Source: JAFGDH01 sp964441265 (GTDB taxonomy: Archaea > Aenigmatarchaeota > Aenigmatarchaeia > QMZP01 > QMZT01). From it: DNA of 11,925 nucleotides. The position numbers and the translations under genes were made by a program. The stretch spans positions 1 to 11,925 of the forward strand of contig CAYYKJ010000016.1 of assembly GCA_964441265.1 (NCBI GenBank). The letters are read 5' to 3'. Positions 5,713-11,925 of the stretch are shown here, in pieces (within the stretch, counting starts at the first letter, position 1; each line of letters begins with the position of its first letter). The notes below the pieces were generated by a model, which saw nothing but the letters and a program-made list of their open reading frames with translations, was not told the origin of the DNA and did not search any database.

Positions 5713-6331
5713 GAGGCGCTCCATTCCGCACAGGAGGAAGAGAGAGGGAAAAACAGACTACAATCTGAGACTGAGGCTACTCAAGTCCGGAAGGCCCAGA
5801 TTCGTGGTCCGGAGATCATCCAATAACATACTCTGCCAGATAATTGACTATAAGACCGAGGGGGACAATGTCGTGGCGAGTTCCGATTCCAAGGAACTCC
5901 AAAAATACGGATGGAAAAGTCACGGAGGAAACCTGCCCTCTGCCTATCTGACCGGTCTTCTCTGCGGGTTAAGGGCAAAATCCAACGGGGTGAAGGAAGC
6001 CGCCATGGACATCGGGCTCTATCCCTCCACCAGGGGCAACAAGCTCTTTTCCGCCCTCAAGGGGGCGCTTGACGGTGGGCTGAAGATACCCCATTCGGAA
6101 GACATACTCCCCGGGAAAGAAAGGATAACCGGCAAGCACATAGCGGACTTAGCCCAGCTTCTGAAAAAGAAGGAACCGGAGAAATATAAAAAGGTCTTCT
6201 CTGCCTATTTGAAGAAGAAAGCGGACCCCGAGAACCTGCAGAAGATGTTCGAGGAAGTCAAGAAAAAGATAATATCGAACCAGGGCAGAAAGCCCGGCAA
6301 GAAACCGTCCGCCGGAAAGAAGAAAAAATGA
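5699..6331 (+). CDS. rpl18: 50S ribosomal protein uL18
   Basis: Large-subunit protein uL18, which binds 5S rRNA in the central protuberance. At 210 residues it is of archaeal/eukaryotic L5-like form. Recognisable parts are GKTDYNLRLRLLKSGRPRFVVRRSSNNILCQII near the N-terminus, SAYLTGLLCGLRA, MDIGLYPSTRGNKLFSALKGALDGGLKIPHS, and GKHIADLAQLL. A Lys-rich tail ends GKKPSAGKKKK. The start overlaps eL19 by 14 bases. In the usual archaeal order S5, L30 and L15 follow; here an antiporter gene with its own promoter follows instead, so the cluster has been broken up. Confidence 0.96.
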   Translation: MRKDKRRSIPHRRKREGKTDYNLRLRLLKSGRPRFVVRRSSNNILCQIIDYKTEGDNVVASSDSKELQKYGWKSHGGNLPSAYLTGLLCGLRAKSNGVKEAAMDIGLYPSTRGNKLFSALKGALDGGLKIPHSEDILPGKERITGKHIADLAQLLKKKEPEKYKKVFSAYLKKKADPENLQKMFEEVKKKIISNQGRKPGKKPSAGKKKK

Positions 6332-6332
6332 T

Positions 6333-6342
6333 TTCTTATATC
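6333..6342 (+). promoter_or_regulatory. TATA box of mnhEFG
   Basis: TTCTTATATC starts just after the uL18 stop codon and is centred about 26 bases before ATG 6364. With no ribosome binding site before that ATG, a leaderless transcript for the antiporter genes is likely. Confidence 0.55.
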
Positions 6343-6363
6343 AGTTGAAACCAAAAATATAAC

Positions 6364-6825
6364 ATGAAAGCTTCATTGCTGCTGTTCTTCTTGATGTGGG
6401 CATTCTGGATACTTCTGTCAGGATTCGACCCCGAGGAAATCGTCGCAGGCAGCATCGCCTCGGCCGTAATATCGATAGTAGTGGGTTACGGATTCCTCAG
6501 ACAGCACAAGACCGAGTACGTCAAGGGTCTGCTGATTTTCATTCTGTACATCCCCTATTATGCATACCACGAAATACTCTCCCATGCAAGGGTCATTCTC
6601 TCGATACTGACCGGGAAGATAAGCCCGGTGATAGTGGAGGTTCCCCACACACACACCCACGAATGGGGAATAACCATACTTTCCAACTCGATAACCATGA
6701 CACCAGGAACGCTCACCATGGAGGCGGATCCCGAGTGTCTTTACGTTCACTGCCTGAACAGGCCGAAGGACAAGAACCAGATAAGCAAGAAATTCGAGAG
6801 GGTTCTGAAGAGGATATGGGACTGA
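6364..6825 (+). CDS. mnhE: Mrp-type cation/proton antiporter subunit E
   Basis: Small membrane subunit of the multi-subunit Mrp (Mnh) Na+/H+ antiporter and of related membrane-bound hydrogenase modules. Its 153 residues are close to the family length. Hydrophobic segments lie at about 3-20, 28-48 and 55-72. The soluble C-terminal part carries the family signature NSITMTPGTLTMEADPECLYVHCLN (108-132). Subunit E is needed for complex assembly and function but is not the proton channel. One base separates its stop from the start of mnhF. Confidence 0.92.
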   Translation: MKASLLLFFLMWAFWILLSGFDPEEIVAGSIASAVISIVVGYGFLRQHKTEYVKGLLIFILYIPYYAYHEILSHARVILSILTGKISPVIVEVPHTHTHEWGITILSNSITMTPGTLTMEADPECLYVHCLNRPKDKNQISKKFERVLKRIWD

Positions 6826-6826
6826 C

Positions 6827-7087
6827 ATGTACTACATAGCGTTTTCACTCGTGACGATCGCCGGTTTCATCTCAGCGGTCAGGCTCGCCTTGGGGCCCAC
6901 TGCCCCTGACCGGGTGGTCGCCATAGACGCGCTGAGTTCCCTGGTAATTGCTTCCATAGTTCTCCTCTCGCTCATGTTATCCAACTTCATCTTCATAGAC
7001 ATAGCCATAGTCTATGCCATGTTCGCCTTCGTGGGGACACTGGCAATTTCGAAGTACTTGATGGGAAAGGGGATGCAGGAGGGCTGA
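6827..7087 (+). CDS. mnhF: Mrp-type cation/proton antiporter subunit F
   Basis: Subunit of the same antiporter, 86 residues with three predicted membrane helices. It has the family loop RLALGPTAPDRVVAIDAL after the first helix and ends with the typical DIAIVYAMFAFVGTLAISKYL. It starts one base after the mnhE stop and ends one base before mnhG, so all three genes are one operon. No clear ribosome binding site is seen, so translation may depend on mnhE. Confidence 0.93.
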   Translation: MYYIAFSLVTIAGFISAVRLALGPTAPDRVVAIDALSSLVIASIVLLSLMLSNFIFIDIAIVYAMFAFVGTLAISKYLMGKGMQEG

Positions 7088-7088
7088 A

Positions 7089-7442
7089 ATGATCGGTATA
7101 ATATTGATGATAGCAGGCGGACTGATATCCATAATAGGCTCCGCGGGGCTCATGAGGTTCCCGGACGTTTACACAAGATCGCATGCCCAGACTGTCATCA
7201 ACGTCGGCGGGGTGTGCCTTATACTGGCGGGGGCCCTTCTGGACCAGATGGAGATCATATTCTCTGCCAGGATGATCTTCCTGACACTGTTCATAATGAT
7301 GACCGCCCCAGTGGGAACCCATGCCATAACCAAGGCCGCCTATCTTTCGGGTGTAAAGCCCAGGGTCTCGAAGGACGAGTTCAGAAAAGCGGCAGGACCG
7401 CTTCCAAAATCCAGGAAGACCGCGGGAAAATCCTGCACGTAA
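7089..7442 (+). CDS. mnhG: Mrp-type cation/proton antiporter subunit G
   Basis: Third small subunit, 117 residues, three predicted membrane helices. The signature GSAGLMRFPDVYTRSHA(Q)T is followed by a Gly-rich second helix and a third ending APVGTHAITKAAYLSG. A basic tail (PRVSKDEFRKAAG...) follows. GGAGG at 7078-7082 supplies a good ribosome binding site. The large channel subunits A/D and subunits B and C are absent on both sides, so they must lie elsewhere or be missing. Confidence 0.93.
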   Translation: MIGIILMIAGGLISIIGSAGLMRFPDVYTRSHAQTVINVGGVCLILAGALLDQMEIIFSARMIFLTLFIMMTAPVGTHAITKAAYLSGVKPRVSKDEFRKAAGPLPKSRKTAGKSCT

Positions 7443-7474
7443 CTTTTCCTCTGCGATTCAATCCGGACGGGAGC

Positions 7475-7485
7475 ATTTTTTAATA
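7475..7485 (+). promoter_or_regulatory. TATA box of ftsY
   Basis: A run of T followed by AATA, centred about 26 bases before ATG 7507 in the 64-base gap after mnhG. The spacing suggests a leaderless ftsY transcript; no ribosome binding site is visible. Confidence 0.5.
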
Positions 7486-7506
7486 GGACGATACCATTAG
7501 ATAATT

Positions 7507-8733
7507 ATGTTCGGTTCGCTGAAGAAGAAGCTCTCGGAATCAGTGGAGAAGCTGACCGAGAGGGCAAAGAAGGAGAAAAAACCAGAGGTAAGTCCACCCG
7601 AAAAGAAGAAGCAGATGAAAGAGGAAAAAAGGGAGCCGGCCCCTCCCGAGAAGGAGAAACCCGCTGAAGAGCCGGAAATGAAAAAGAAAAGGGAACGCAA
7701 GAAGGGAAAAAAGGAGGAGGGAGCACCTAAACCCGAAAAGGGAAAGGGACTCCTCTCAAGATTCCGGGGAAAGAAGGAGAAAAAACCAAAACCAGAGACC
7801 ATGGTTTCCCCGGCCGAAAAGGTCCCTCCGGAGAAAATCCCAGAGAAGGAGAAGAGGGGAGGACTGAAGAAAAAGATAAGCGGAAGGGTTCTGGAAAGGA
7901 AAATCACAGAAAGCGACATAAACTCCCTTTTCGACGAGATGGAGCTGGGACTCATGGAGGCGAACGTGGCCCTCGAGGTCGTGGATTTTCTCAAGAGCAG
8001 GATGAAGAAATACCTCGTTCATCAGCAGGTCAAGAGGGGAAACGTGGAGGAAAACATCAGGGAGACCCTCCGGAAGGTGCTCAAGGAGATATTCGACAAG
8101 GGGAAGGTGGACCTTGAGGGCATGCTTAAGGAAAAGAGGCCTCTCTGCCTGGTTTTCCTAGGCTTCAACGGATCGGGAAAAACCACATCCATCGCGAAGC
8201 TCGCAAAGCACCTAATGAAAAACAAGCACAAGGTCGTGCTTGCCGCGGGGGATACGTTCAGGGCCGCAGCCATCGACCAGCTGGAGACCCACGCGGGGAA
8301 ACTGGGAACAAAGGTGGTGAAGCATGATTACGGATCGGACGCCGCGGCGGTGGTGTTCGACGCGGTGAAATACGCGGATTCCAAGGGAATCGACTTCGTG
8401 CTTGCAGATACTGCGGGCCGGTCGCACAAGGACAAGAATCTCATGGACGAGCTCAGGAAGGTGATCAGGGTCAACAGGCCGGACCTGAAGATCATGGTAA
8501 TCGACTCCCTGACCGGAAACGACGTGGTGGAGCAGGCAAAGCAGTTCGACGAGGCGGTGGGAGTTGACTGCATAGTATTCACCAAGGTGGACGTCAACAA
8601 GAAGGGCGGATCGCTCCTTTCCGCCTGCCACGTTATCAGCAAGCCGATTCTTTTCATAGGCACCGGCCAGAAATACGAAGACATAGAGCTTTTCGATCCG
8701 GACAAGTTAGTCGGGGACCTGATGAGCGGGTAG
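7507..8733 (+). CDS. ftsY: Signal recognition particle receptor FtsY
   Basis: SRP-type GTPase that docks ribosome-SRP complexes at the membrane for cotranslational insertion. It has 408 residues. About 118 N-terminal residues form a Lys/Glu/Pro-rich, low-complexity region. The N-domain four-helix bundle begins at GLKKKISGRVL (119) and the G-domain follows from about 212. GTPase motifs: GFNGSGKTT (219-227), DTFRAAAIDQLE (249-260), DTAGR (301-305), TKVD (359-362), GTGQKYEDIELF (385-396). DTFRAAA and GTGQKYEDI identify FtsY rather than Ffh, as does the lack of a Met-rich M-domain. No hydrophobic anchor is visible, so membrane contact is probably by the charged N-terminus and the amphipathic start of the N-domain. 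A T-run terminator follows 42 bases after the stop. Confidence 0.96.
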   Translation: MFGSLKKKLSESVEKLTERAKKEKKPEVSPPEKKKQMKEEKREPAPPEKEKPAEEPEMKKKRERKKGKKEEGAPKPEKGKGLLSRFRGKKEKKPKPETMVSPAEKVPPEKIPEKEKRGGLKKKISGRVLERKITESDINSLFDEMELGLMEANVALEVVDFLKSRMKKYLVHQQVKRGNVEENIRETLRKVLKEIFDKGKVDLEGMLKEKRPLCLVFLGFNGSGKTTSIAKLAKHLMKNKHKVVLAAGDTFRAAAIDQLETHAGKLGTKVVKHDYGSDAAAVVFDAVKYADSKGIDFVLADTAGRSHKDKNLMDELRKVIRVNRPDLKIMVIDSLTGNDVVEQAKQFDEAVGVDCIVFTKVDVNKKGGSLLSACHVISKPILFIGTGQKYEDIELFDPDKLVGDLMSG

Positions 8734-8755
8734 ATGAAATAAAGGGAATAATCAA

Positions 8756-8764
8756 TTTAAAAAA
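8756..8764 (+). promoter_or_regulatory. Possible TATA box of the small disrupted gene
   Basis: TTTAAAAAA is centred about 26 bases before ATG 8786, the same spacing as the leaderless promoters of ftsY and mnhE in this window. The gap is AT-rich, so chance occurrence is quite possible. Confidence 0.3.
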
Positions 8765-8775
8765 CTTATTATCAG

Positions 8776-8782
8776 TTTTTTT
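8776..8782 (+). terminator. T-run terminator after ftsY
   Basis: Seven consecutive T on the plus strand in AT-rich sequence, about 42 bases past the ftsY stop. Oligo-T is the usual archaeal termination signal; no strong hairpin precedes it. Confidence 0.45.
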
Positions 8783-8785
8783 ATT

Positions 8786-8945
8786 ATGTCTGTAAAACAA
8801 CAGCAGCTGACTTACATACGCAATTCCTGAAATACCGTCATTTACACTAGAAACTGAAAATTATACTATCTCCGGGTTTGACGTCAATAATGTAGACAGC
8901 ATCAGAACCCTGACCAAAAAAGAGATGAAAAATTTGAAAATTTAA
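8786..8945 (+). pseudogene. Possible frameshifted small gene, unknown function
   Basis: ATG 8786 opens a frame reading MSVKQQQLTY and stops at 8828. The next frame over is open from 8811 to the TAA at 8943 and has no start codon of its own. It reads protein-like sequence: IPSFTLETENY, SGFDVNNVDSI, RTLTKKEMKNLKI. Joining the two near 8813-8820 (TACATAC) would give a protein of about 50 residues. A leaderless-type TATA box precedes the ATG. I do not recognise the product. Codon use is more AT-rich than in the neighbours. It ends six bases from the convergent helicase stop. It could be a decayed gene, a sequencing error in a real small gene, or chance. Confidence 0.25.
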
Positions 8946-8950
8946 TTCAT

Positions 8951-11845
8951 TCACTTCCAGAACCTCTTGGTCCTGGCGAACCTCTTCTCCTCCTTCAGTA
9001 TCTCTTTGAGAAGGTCCTTCCCCTTCAGATCCTTTCTCAGGATCCTTCCAGCCGTCTTAGGCCCCACACCCCTGCCCGCAAGGGCAAGTATCGCATCCTT
9101 CCCGTGGTTCAGTATCAGGGAGGCGGAGTCCATCATCTGCTGGTGATGCTTCTTCTCCTCCTTTGTGAGTTTTCCGCCCTTGAGGGACTTCATGGTCAGC
9201 TTGGCCGCCTCCCTGGCATACCTGTAGGGGGCGTATCCGATGAGCTTGGCTCCGCAGCATCTGCATTTTATCTCCCCGGGCAGGTTTCCGACGGAGCACG
9301 ATGAGAACATTTCCCCGCAGTTCATGCATATCAGGCCCATCTTGGTCTTCAGGAGCCTCTTCCTGAACAGGCCGAATATCTCCTTCTCGGGCTTCTTGGG
9401 GGCCACTATCTCGTATTTCCTGGACAGCCCCGCCTCGCCCAGGGGAGAGAGCCCGGGCACCGATTTTATCTTGATAGTGCCGCTGTTTATGTCCTTCGCC
9501 AGCTTCTCTGCTCCGGGGACATCCAGCTTCTCCTGGAATATCTCGTTCAGGGCCTCGAGATAGGGGGGCAGCTTGAAGTAGACGTCTATTATCTTCCTGA
9601 AGTAGGCCTTTCCATAATCCGCGTTCCTGTCCACCATTCCCAGTCGCTGGGCCACGTGTATGAACCTCCATGTGAACAGCTCCTCCTTCGGCAGGGAGAT
9701 TTCCAGTAGCCCTCTTATCTCCTTGGGGCCCATGCCGCGGAAGGTGTTGATCACCTCCTTGTACTGGTATCCAGGAATCTTGAGCATTATCCTGTAGGGG
9801 TCGGTGTGCAGGCCGACGGAACCTATCTTGTTGGTGAGAAGAACCGCGAGCACCCTTCCCAGGGTCTCGTTTATCATGGACCCGAAATGGGCATGAAGAA
9901 TCACGTGGTCTTCCCAGTATTCCGCCACTATGGTTTTGTCATCCGGCACGTTCCCGAACTTCAGCTGCTTCCTGATGGTCTTGTACATCTTACGCGCCAC
10001 TTCTGCTGTGACCGGATATTCTGATTTTATGGCCTTCATGGCCTCCTTCCCCGGCTTCCCGCTCTTTATCATCCCGGCAATCTCCCTGCGAAGCCTTCCC
10101 ACCCCCTGGGAAACCTCATAAGGGACGGGTATCAGCTCCCCCTCCCAGGCGGGTATTGCCGCCTGGATGTTGCTTTCCGGCTCCACCTTTATCTCCCTTT
10201 CCCCGACGTCGACGATCTTCCAAGCCTCTCCCTTGACAACGAAGGAGGTGCCGGGCTTGCCGTGGAGGGCTATGAACTCCGCGTCGAGCGTCCCCACGGA
10301 CTTGTTTGTGATTATGTTGGTTATTTTGTAGTTCTTAACGTCTGGAATGGTGGAAAGGTTCCCGTAGTAATAGCTCCATGATCTCCTCCGCCTACGGAGC
10401 GGGGTCCCTTCATCGAATTTAGAACCGACCCAGAGGTAGCCGAGCTTCTGCATCAGATTCGCGGTGTTGAGGAATTCCTCTTTGCTGAGTTTTCTGAAGG
10501 GGGCCGCTCCTTTGATTATTTTGTATGCCTTCTCCAGGGATATCTTGTACTCCTCCAGGGCCAGGCCGACCATCTGGTGTCCGAGAACATCGTATGATTT
10601 GCCGTAAACATCAGTCTTCTCGATTTTCTTCTCCTCTCCCAGCTTCGCTATCACGGAGCTCTCGAAGCAGTCCTCGCTGTCCGTGGATATTATTATGCCC
10701 CTGGATTCCTCGCCTATCTTATGCCCCGCCCTCCCGGTCCTCTGGAGGAGCTTGGACACCTGTCTGGGGGACATGTACTGGAGGACCAGGCTTATCGAAC
10801 CTATGTCTATCCCCAGTTCCAGGGAACTTGTGCAGACCAGAGACTTGAGCTGCTCATTCTTGAATCTCTCCTCGGCATCTATCCTGACGTCTTTCGAAAG
10901 CGACGAATGGTGGGTTTCCACAGGAAGATTGCTGTTCAGGGCCTTCAGGCGGGAAGAGAGGACCTCTGCGAACTGCCGGGTATTGGTGAAGCTGAGAACC
11001 CCGTCATTCTTGTTAATCAGATCACTTATCCTCCTCAGACGGGCGGCGGTCTCCCTCCCTATGAAGAGCTCCTCGGAGATTCTTGAATCCCCGCTGACGG
11101 GTCTGGGGGATTCCACCTTTATGCTGATTCTTTTCTTTTCCGCCGCATCAACGACCCTGCATTTGCCTCCGGAGGTTATGAAGTCCGCGACCTTTTCCGG
11201 GGAGCCCACGGTGGCGGAAAGCCCCACTATCTGGATTTTACCTGGCCCGGAAACCTTTGAAACGCATGGGTTGCCTTTTTTCGCCTTCCGGGTTTTTTCC
11301 GTGCTGACCAGGTTCTTGATTCTTTCCAGAGCGACGGATAGCTGAACGCCTCTCTTGCTCCCTATCAGCTCGTGCACCTCGTCTATCACTATCCATCTGA
11401 CGTTCCTCAGGTGCTCCCTCATCCTCTTCCCCGCCAGGATTGCCTGGAGGGTTTCCGGTGTGGTTATGAACATGTCCGCGGGATTGGCCGCCTGCATTCC
11501 CCTCTCGTACTGGGAGGTGTCCCCGTGGCGTACCGATACCTCGAAATCCAGCCTCTCAGACCACCAAAGTATCCTCTTCAAGAGGTCCCGGTTCAGGGAC
11601 TTCAGGGGGGTGACGTAAAGTATGGATATGGGCTTTATCTCGTCCTTCTTCCTGTCCTTCACGAATTCGTCAAACACGGGAAAAAGCACCGATTCCGTCT
11701 TGCCCACACCGGTGGGAGCGATCAGGAGAGTATTCTCCCCCCTTATTATCGGTGGGATCCCCTCCCTCTGGACAGAGGTCGGTCTGTCGAATCCCCTCTC
11801 TTTTATCGCATTCTGCAGTTCCCTTGAAAAAAGCTCCCATACCAT
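8951..11845 (-). CDS. lhr: Lhr-family DExH ATP-dependent helicase with C-terminal zinc ribbon
   Basis: Superfamily 2 helicase of the archaeal Lhr type, which acts on nucleic acids in repair, recombination or RNA metabolism. It has 964 residues. N-terminal RecA core: Q-motif region FDRPTSVQREGIP (19-31), Walker A APTGVGKT (43-50), TPLKSLNRDL (79-88), DEVH (155-158), SAT (210-212). Second RecA domain: SFTNTRQFAE (285-294), TSSLELGIDIG (339-349), QRTGRAGH (368-375). The Lhr winged-helix and four-helix region follows, with HAHFGSMINETLGRVLA (651-667). Near the end is a Cys-x2-Cys ... Cys-x2-Cys zinc ribbon (Cys840, 843, 861, 864) and a helical tail with GRGVGPKTAGRIL (924-936), resembling a helix-hairpin-helix DNA-binding element. 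ATG 11845 is the only near start before an in-frame stop. Which archaeal Lhr subgroup this is cannot be decided by eye. Confidence 0.93.
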   Translation of the reverse strand: MVWELFSRELQNAIKERGFDRPTSVQREGIPPIIRGENTLLIAPTGVGKTESVLFPVFDEFVKDRKKDEIKPISILYVTPLKSLNRDLLKRILWWSERLDFEVSVRHGDTSQYERGMQAANPADMFITTPETLQAILAGKRMREHLRNVRWIVIDEVHELIGSKRGVQLSVALERIKNLVSTEKTRKAKKGNPCVSKVSGPGKIQIVGLSATVGSPEKVADFITSGGKCRVVDAAEKKRISIKVESPRPVSGDSRISEELFIGRETAARLRRISDLINKNDGVLSFTNTRQFAEVLSSRLKALNSNLPVETHHSSLSKDVRIDAEERFKNEQLKSLVCTSSLELGIDIGSISLVLQYMSPRQVSKLLQRTGRAGHKIGEESRGIIISTDSEDCFESSVIAKLGEEKKIEKTDVYGKSYDVLGHQMVGLALEEYKISLEKAYKIIKGAAPFRKLSKEEFLNTANLMQKLGYLWVGSKFDEGTPLRRRRRSWSYYYGNLSTIPDVKNYKITNIITNKSVGTLDAEFIALHGKPGTSFVVKGEAWKIVDVGEREIKVEPESNIQAAIPAWEGELIPVPYEVSQGVGRLRREIAGMIKSGKPGKEAMKAIKSEYPVTAEVARKMYKTIRKQLKFGNVPDDKTIVAEYWEDHVILHAHFGSMINETLGRVLAVLLTNKIGSVGLHTDPYRIMLKIPGYQYKEVINTFRGMGPKEIRGLLEISLPKEELFTWRFIHVAQRLGMVDRNADYGKAYFRKIIDVYFKLPPYLEALNEIFQEKLDVPGAEKLAKDINSGTIKIKSVPGLSPLGEAGLSRKYEIVAPKKPEKEIFGLFRKRLLKTKMGLICMNCGEMFSSCSVGNLPGEIKCRCCGAKLIGYAPYRYAREAAKLTMKSLKGGKLTKEEKKHHQQMMDSASLILNHGKDAILALAGRGVGPKTAGRILRKDLKGKDLLKEILKEEKRFARTKRFWK

Positions 11846-11866
11846 AAGAACACATCCAAAACGCAG

Positions 11867-11874
11867 GATATAGC
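11867..11874 (-). promoter_or_regulatory. TATA-like box of the Lhr helicase gene
   Basis: On the minus strand GCTATATC is centred about 26 bases upstream of ATG 11845, compatible with leaderless transcription. A second AT-rich box (GTTATATGTA) at 11891-11900 is an alternative further upstream. I see no gene in the remaining bases to the window end. Confidence 0.4.
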
Positions 11875-11925
11875 TTCGTACCTCCGGCGCTACATATAAC
11901 TAAGAGGCAGCTTAAAAAGGTTTAT

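Noticed and set aside
1..11925. CRISPR arrays, insertion sequences, toxin-antitoxin or defence genes
   Set aside because: No regularly spaced repeats, transposase motifs or terminal inverted repeats were seen; the content is housekeeping.

Overview
The window is archaeal chromosomal DNA. Evidence: an RNA polymerase subunit Rpo6, eukaryote-type ribosomal proteins L19e and uL18, an archaeal FtsY, an Lhr-type helicase, a PAC2-family protein, TATA boxes about 26 bases upstream of many start codons, and an intron-split tRNA with archaeal bulge-helix-bulge (BHB) junctions. Codon use is rich in AGG/AGA (Arg), AAG (Lys) and ATA (Ile), as in many thermophilic or DPANN-type archaea. I cannot fix the phylum from this stretch alone. 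The broken-up ribosomal gene order and the degenerate enolase suggest a divergent, possibly DPANN-like lineage; that is inference.

Layout. 1-315, minus strand: a tRNA-Glu(CUC) gene stretched to 277 bases by three introns (D-loop, anticodon loop 37/38, T-loop 59/60), with its own TATA box. 348-2174, minus: an intracellular GH15 glucoamylase/trehalase-type enzyme. It shares a short divergent promoter region with a plus-strand unit of a PAC2-family protein and Rpo6 (2248-3243). 3275-4435, plus: an enolase-family protein that has lost several catalytic residues, with its own promoter. 4578-6331, plus: ribosomal proteins uS2, eL19 and uL18 as a tight operon with GGTGA-type ribosome binding sites. 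6364-7442, plus: mnhE-mnhF-mnhG, three small membrane subunits of an Mrp-type cation/proton antiporter, without the large subunits. 7507-8733, plus: ftsY, the signal recognition particle receptor. 8734-8950: an AT-rich gap with a T-run terminator and the apparent remains of a small frameshifted gene. 8951-11845, minus: a 964-residue Lhr-family helicase with a C-terminal zinc ribbon. The last 80 bases hold its promoter.

Most of the window is housekeeping: transcription (Rpo6), translation (uS2, eL19, uL18, tRNA-Glu), membrane targeting (FtsY), ion homeostasis (Mnh) and nucleic-acid maintenance or RNA turnover (Lhr). No mobile element, CRISPR array or defence system was seen. The two most notable items are the three-intron tRNA-Glu, which protein-based annotation would miss, and the enolase homologue, which sits where archaeal enolase often sits (between rpo6 and rpsB) but lacks the equivalents of yeast Ser39, His159, Glu211, Lys345 and Arg374.
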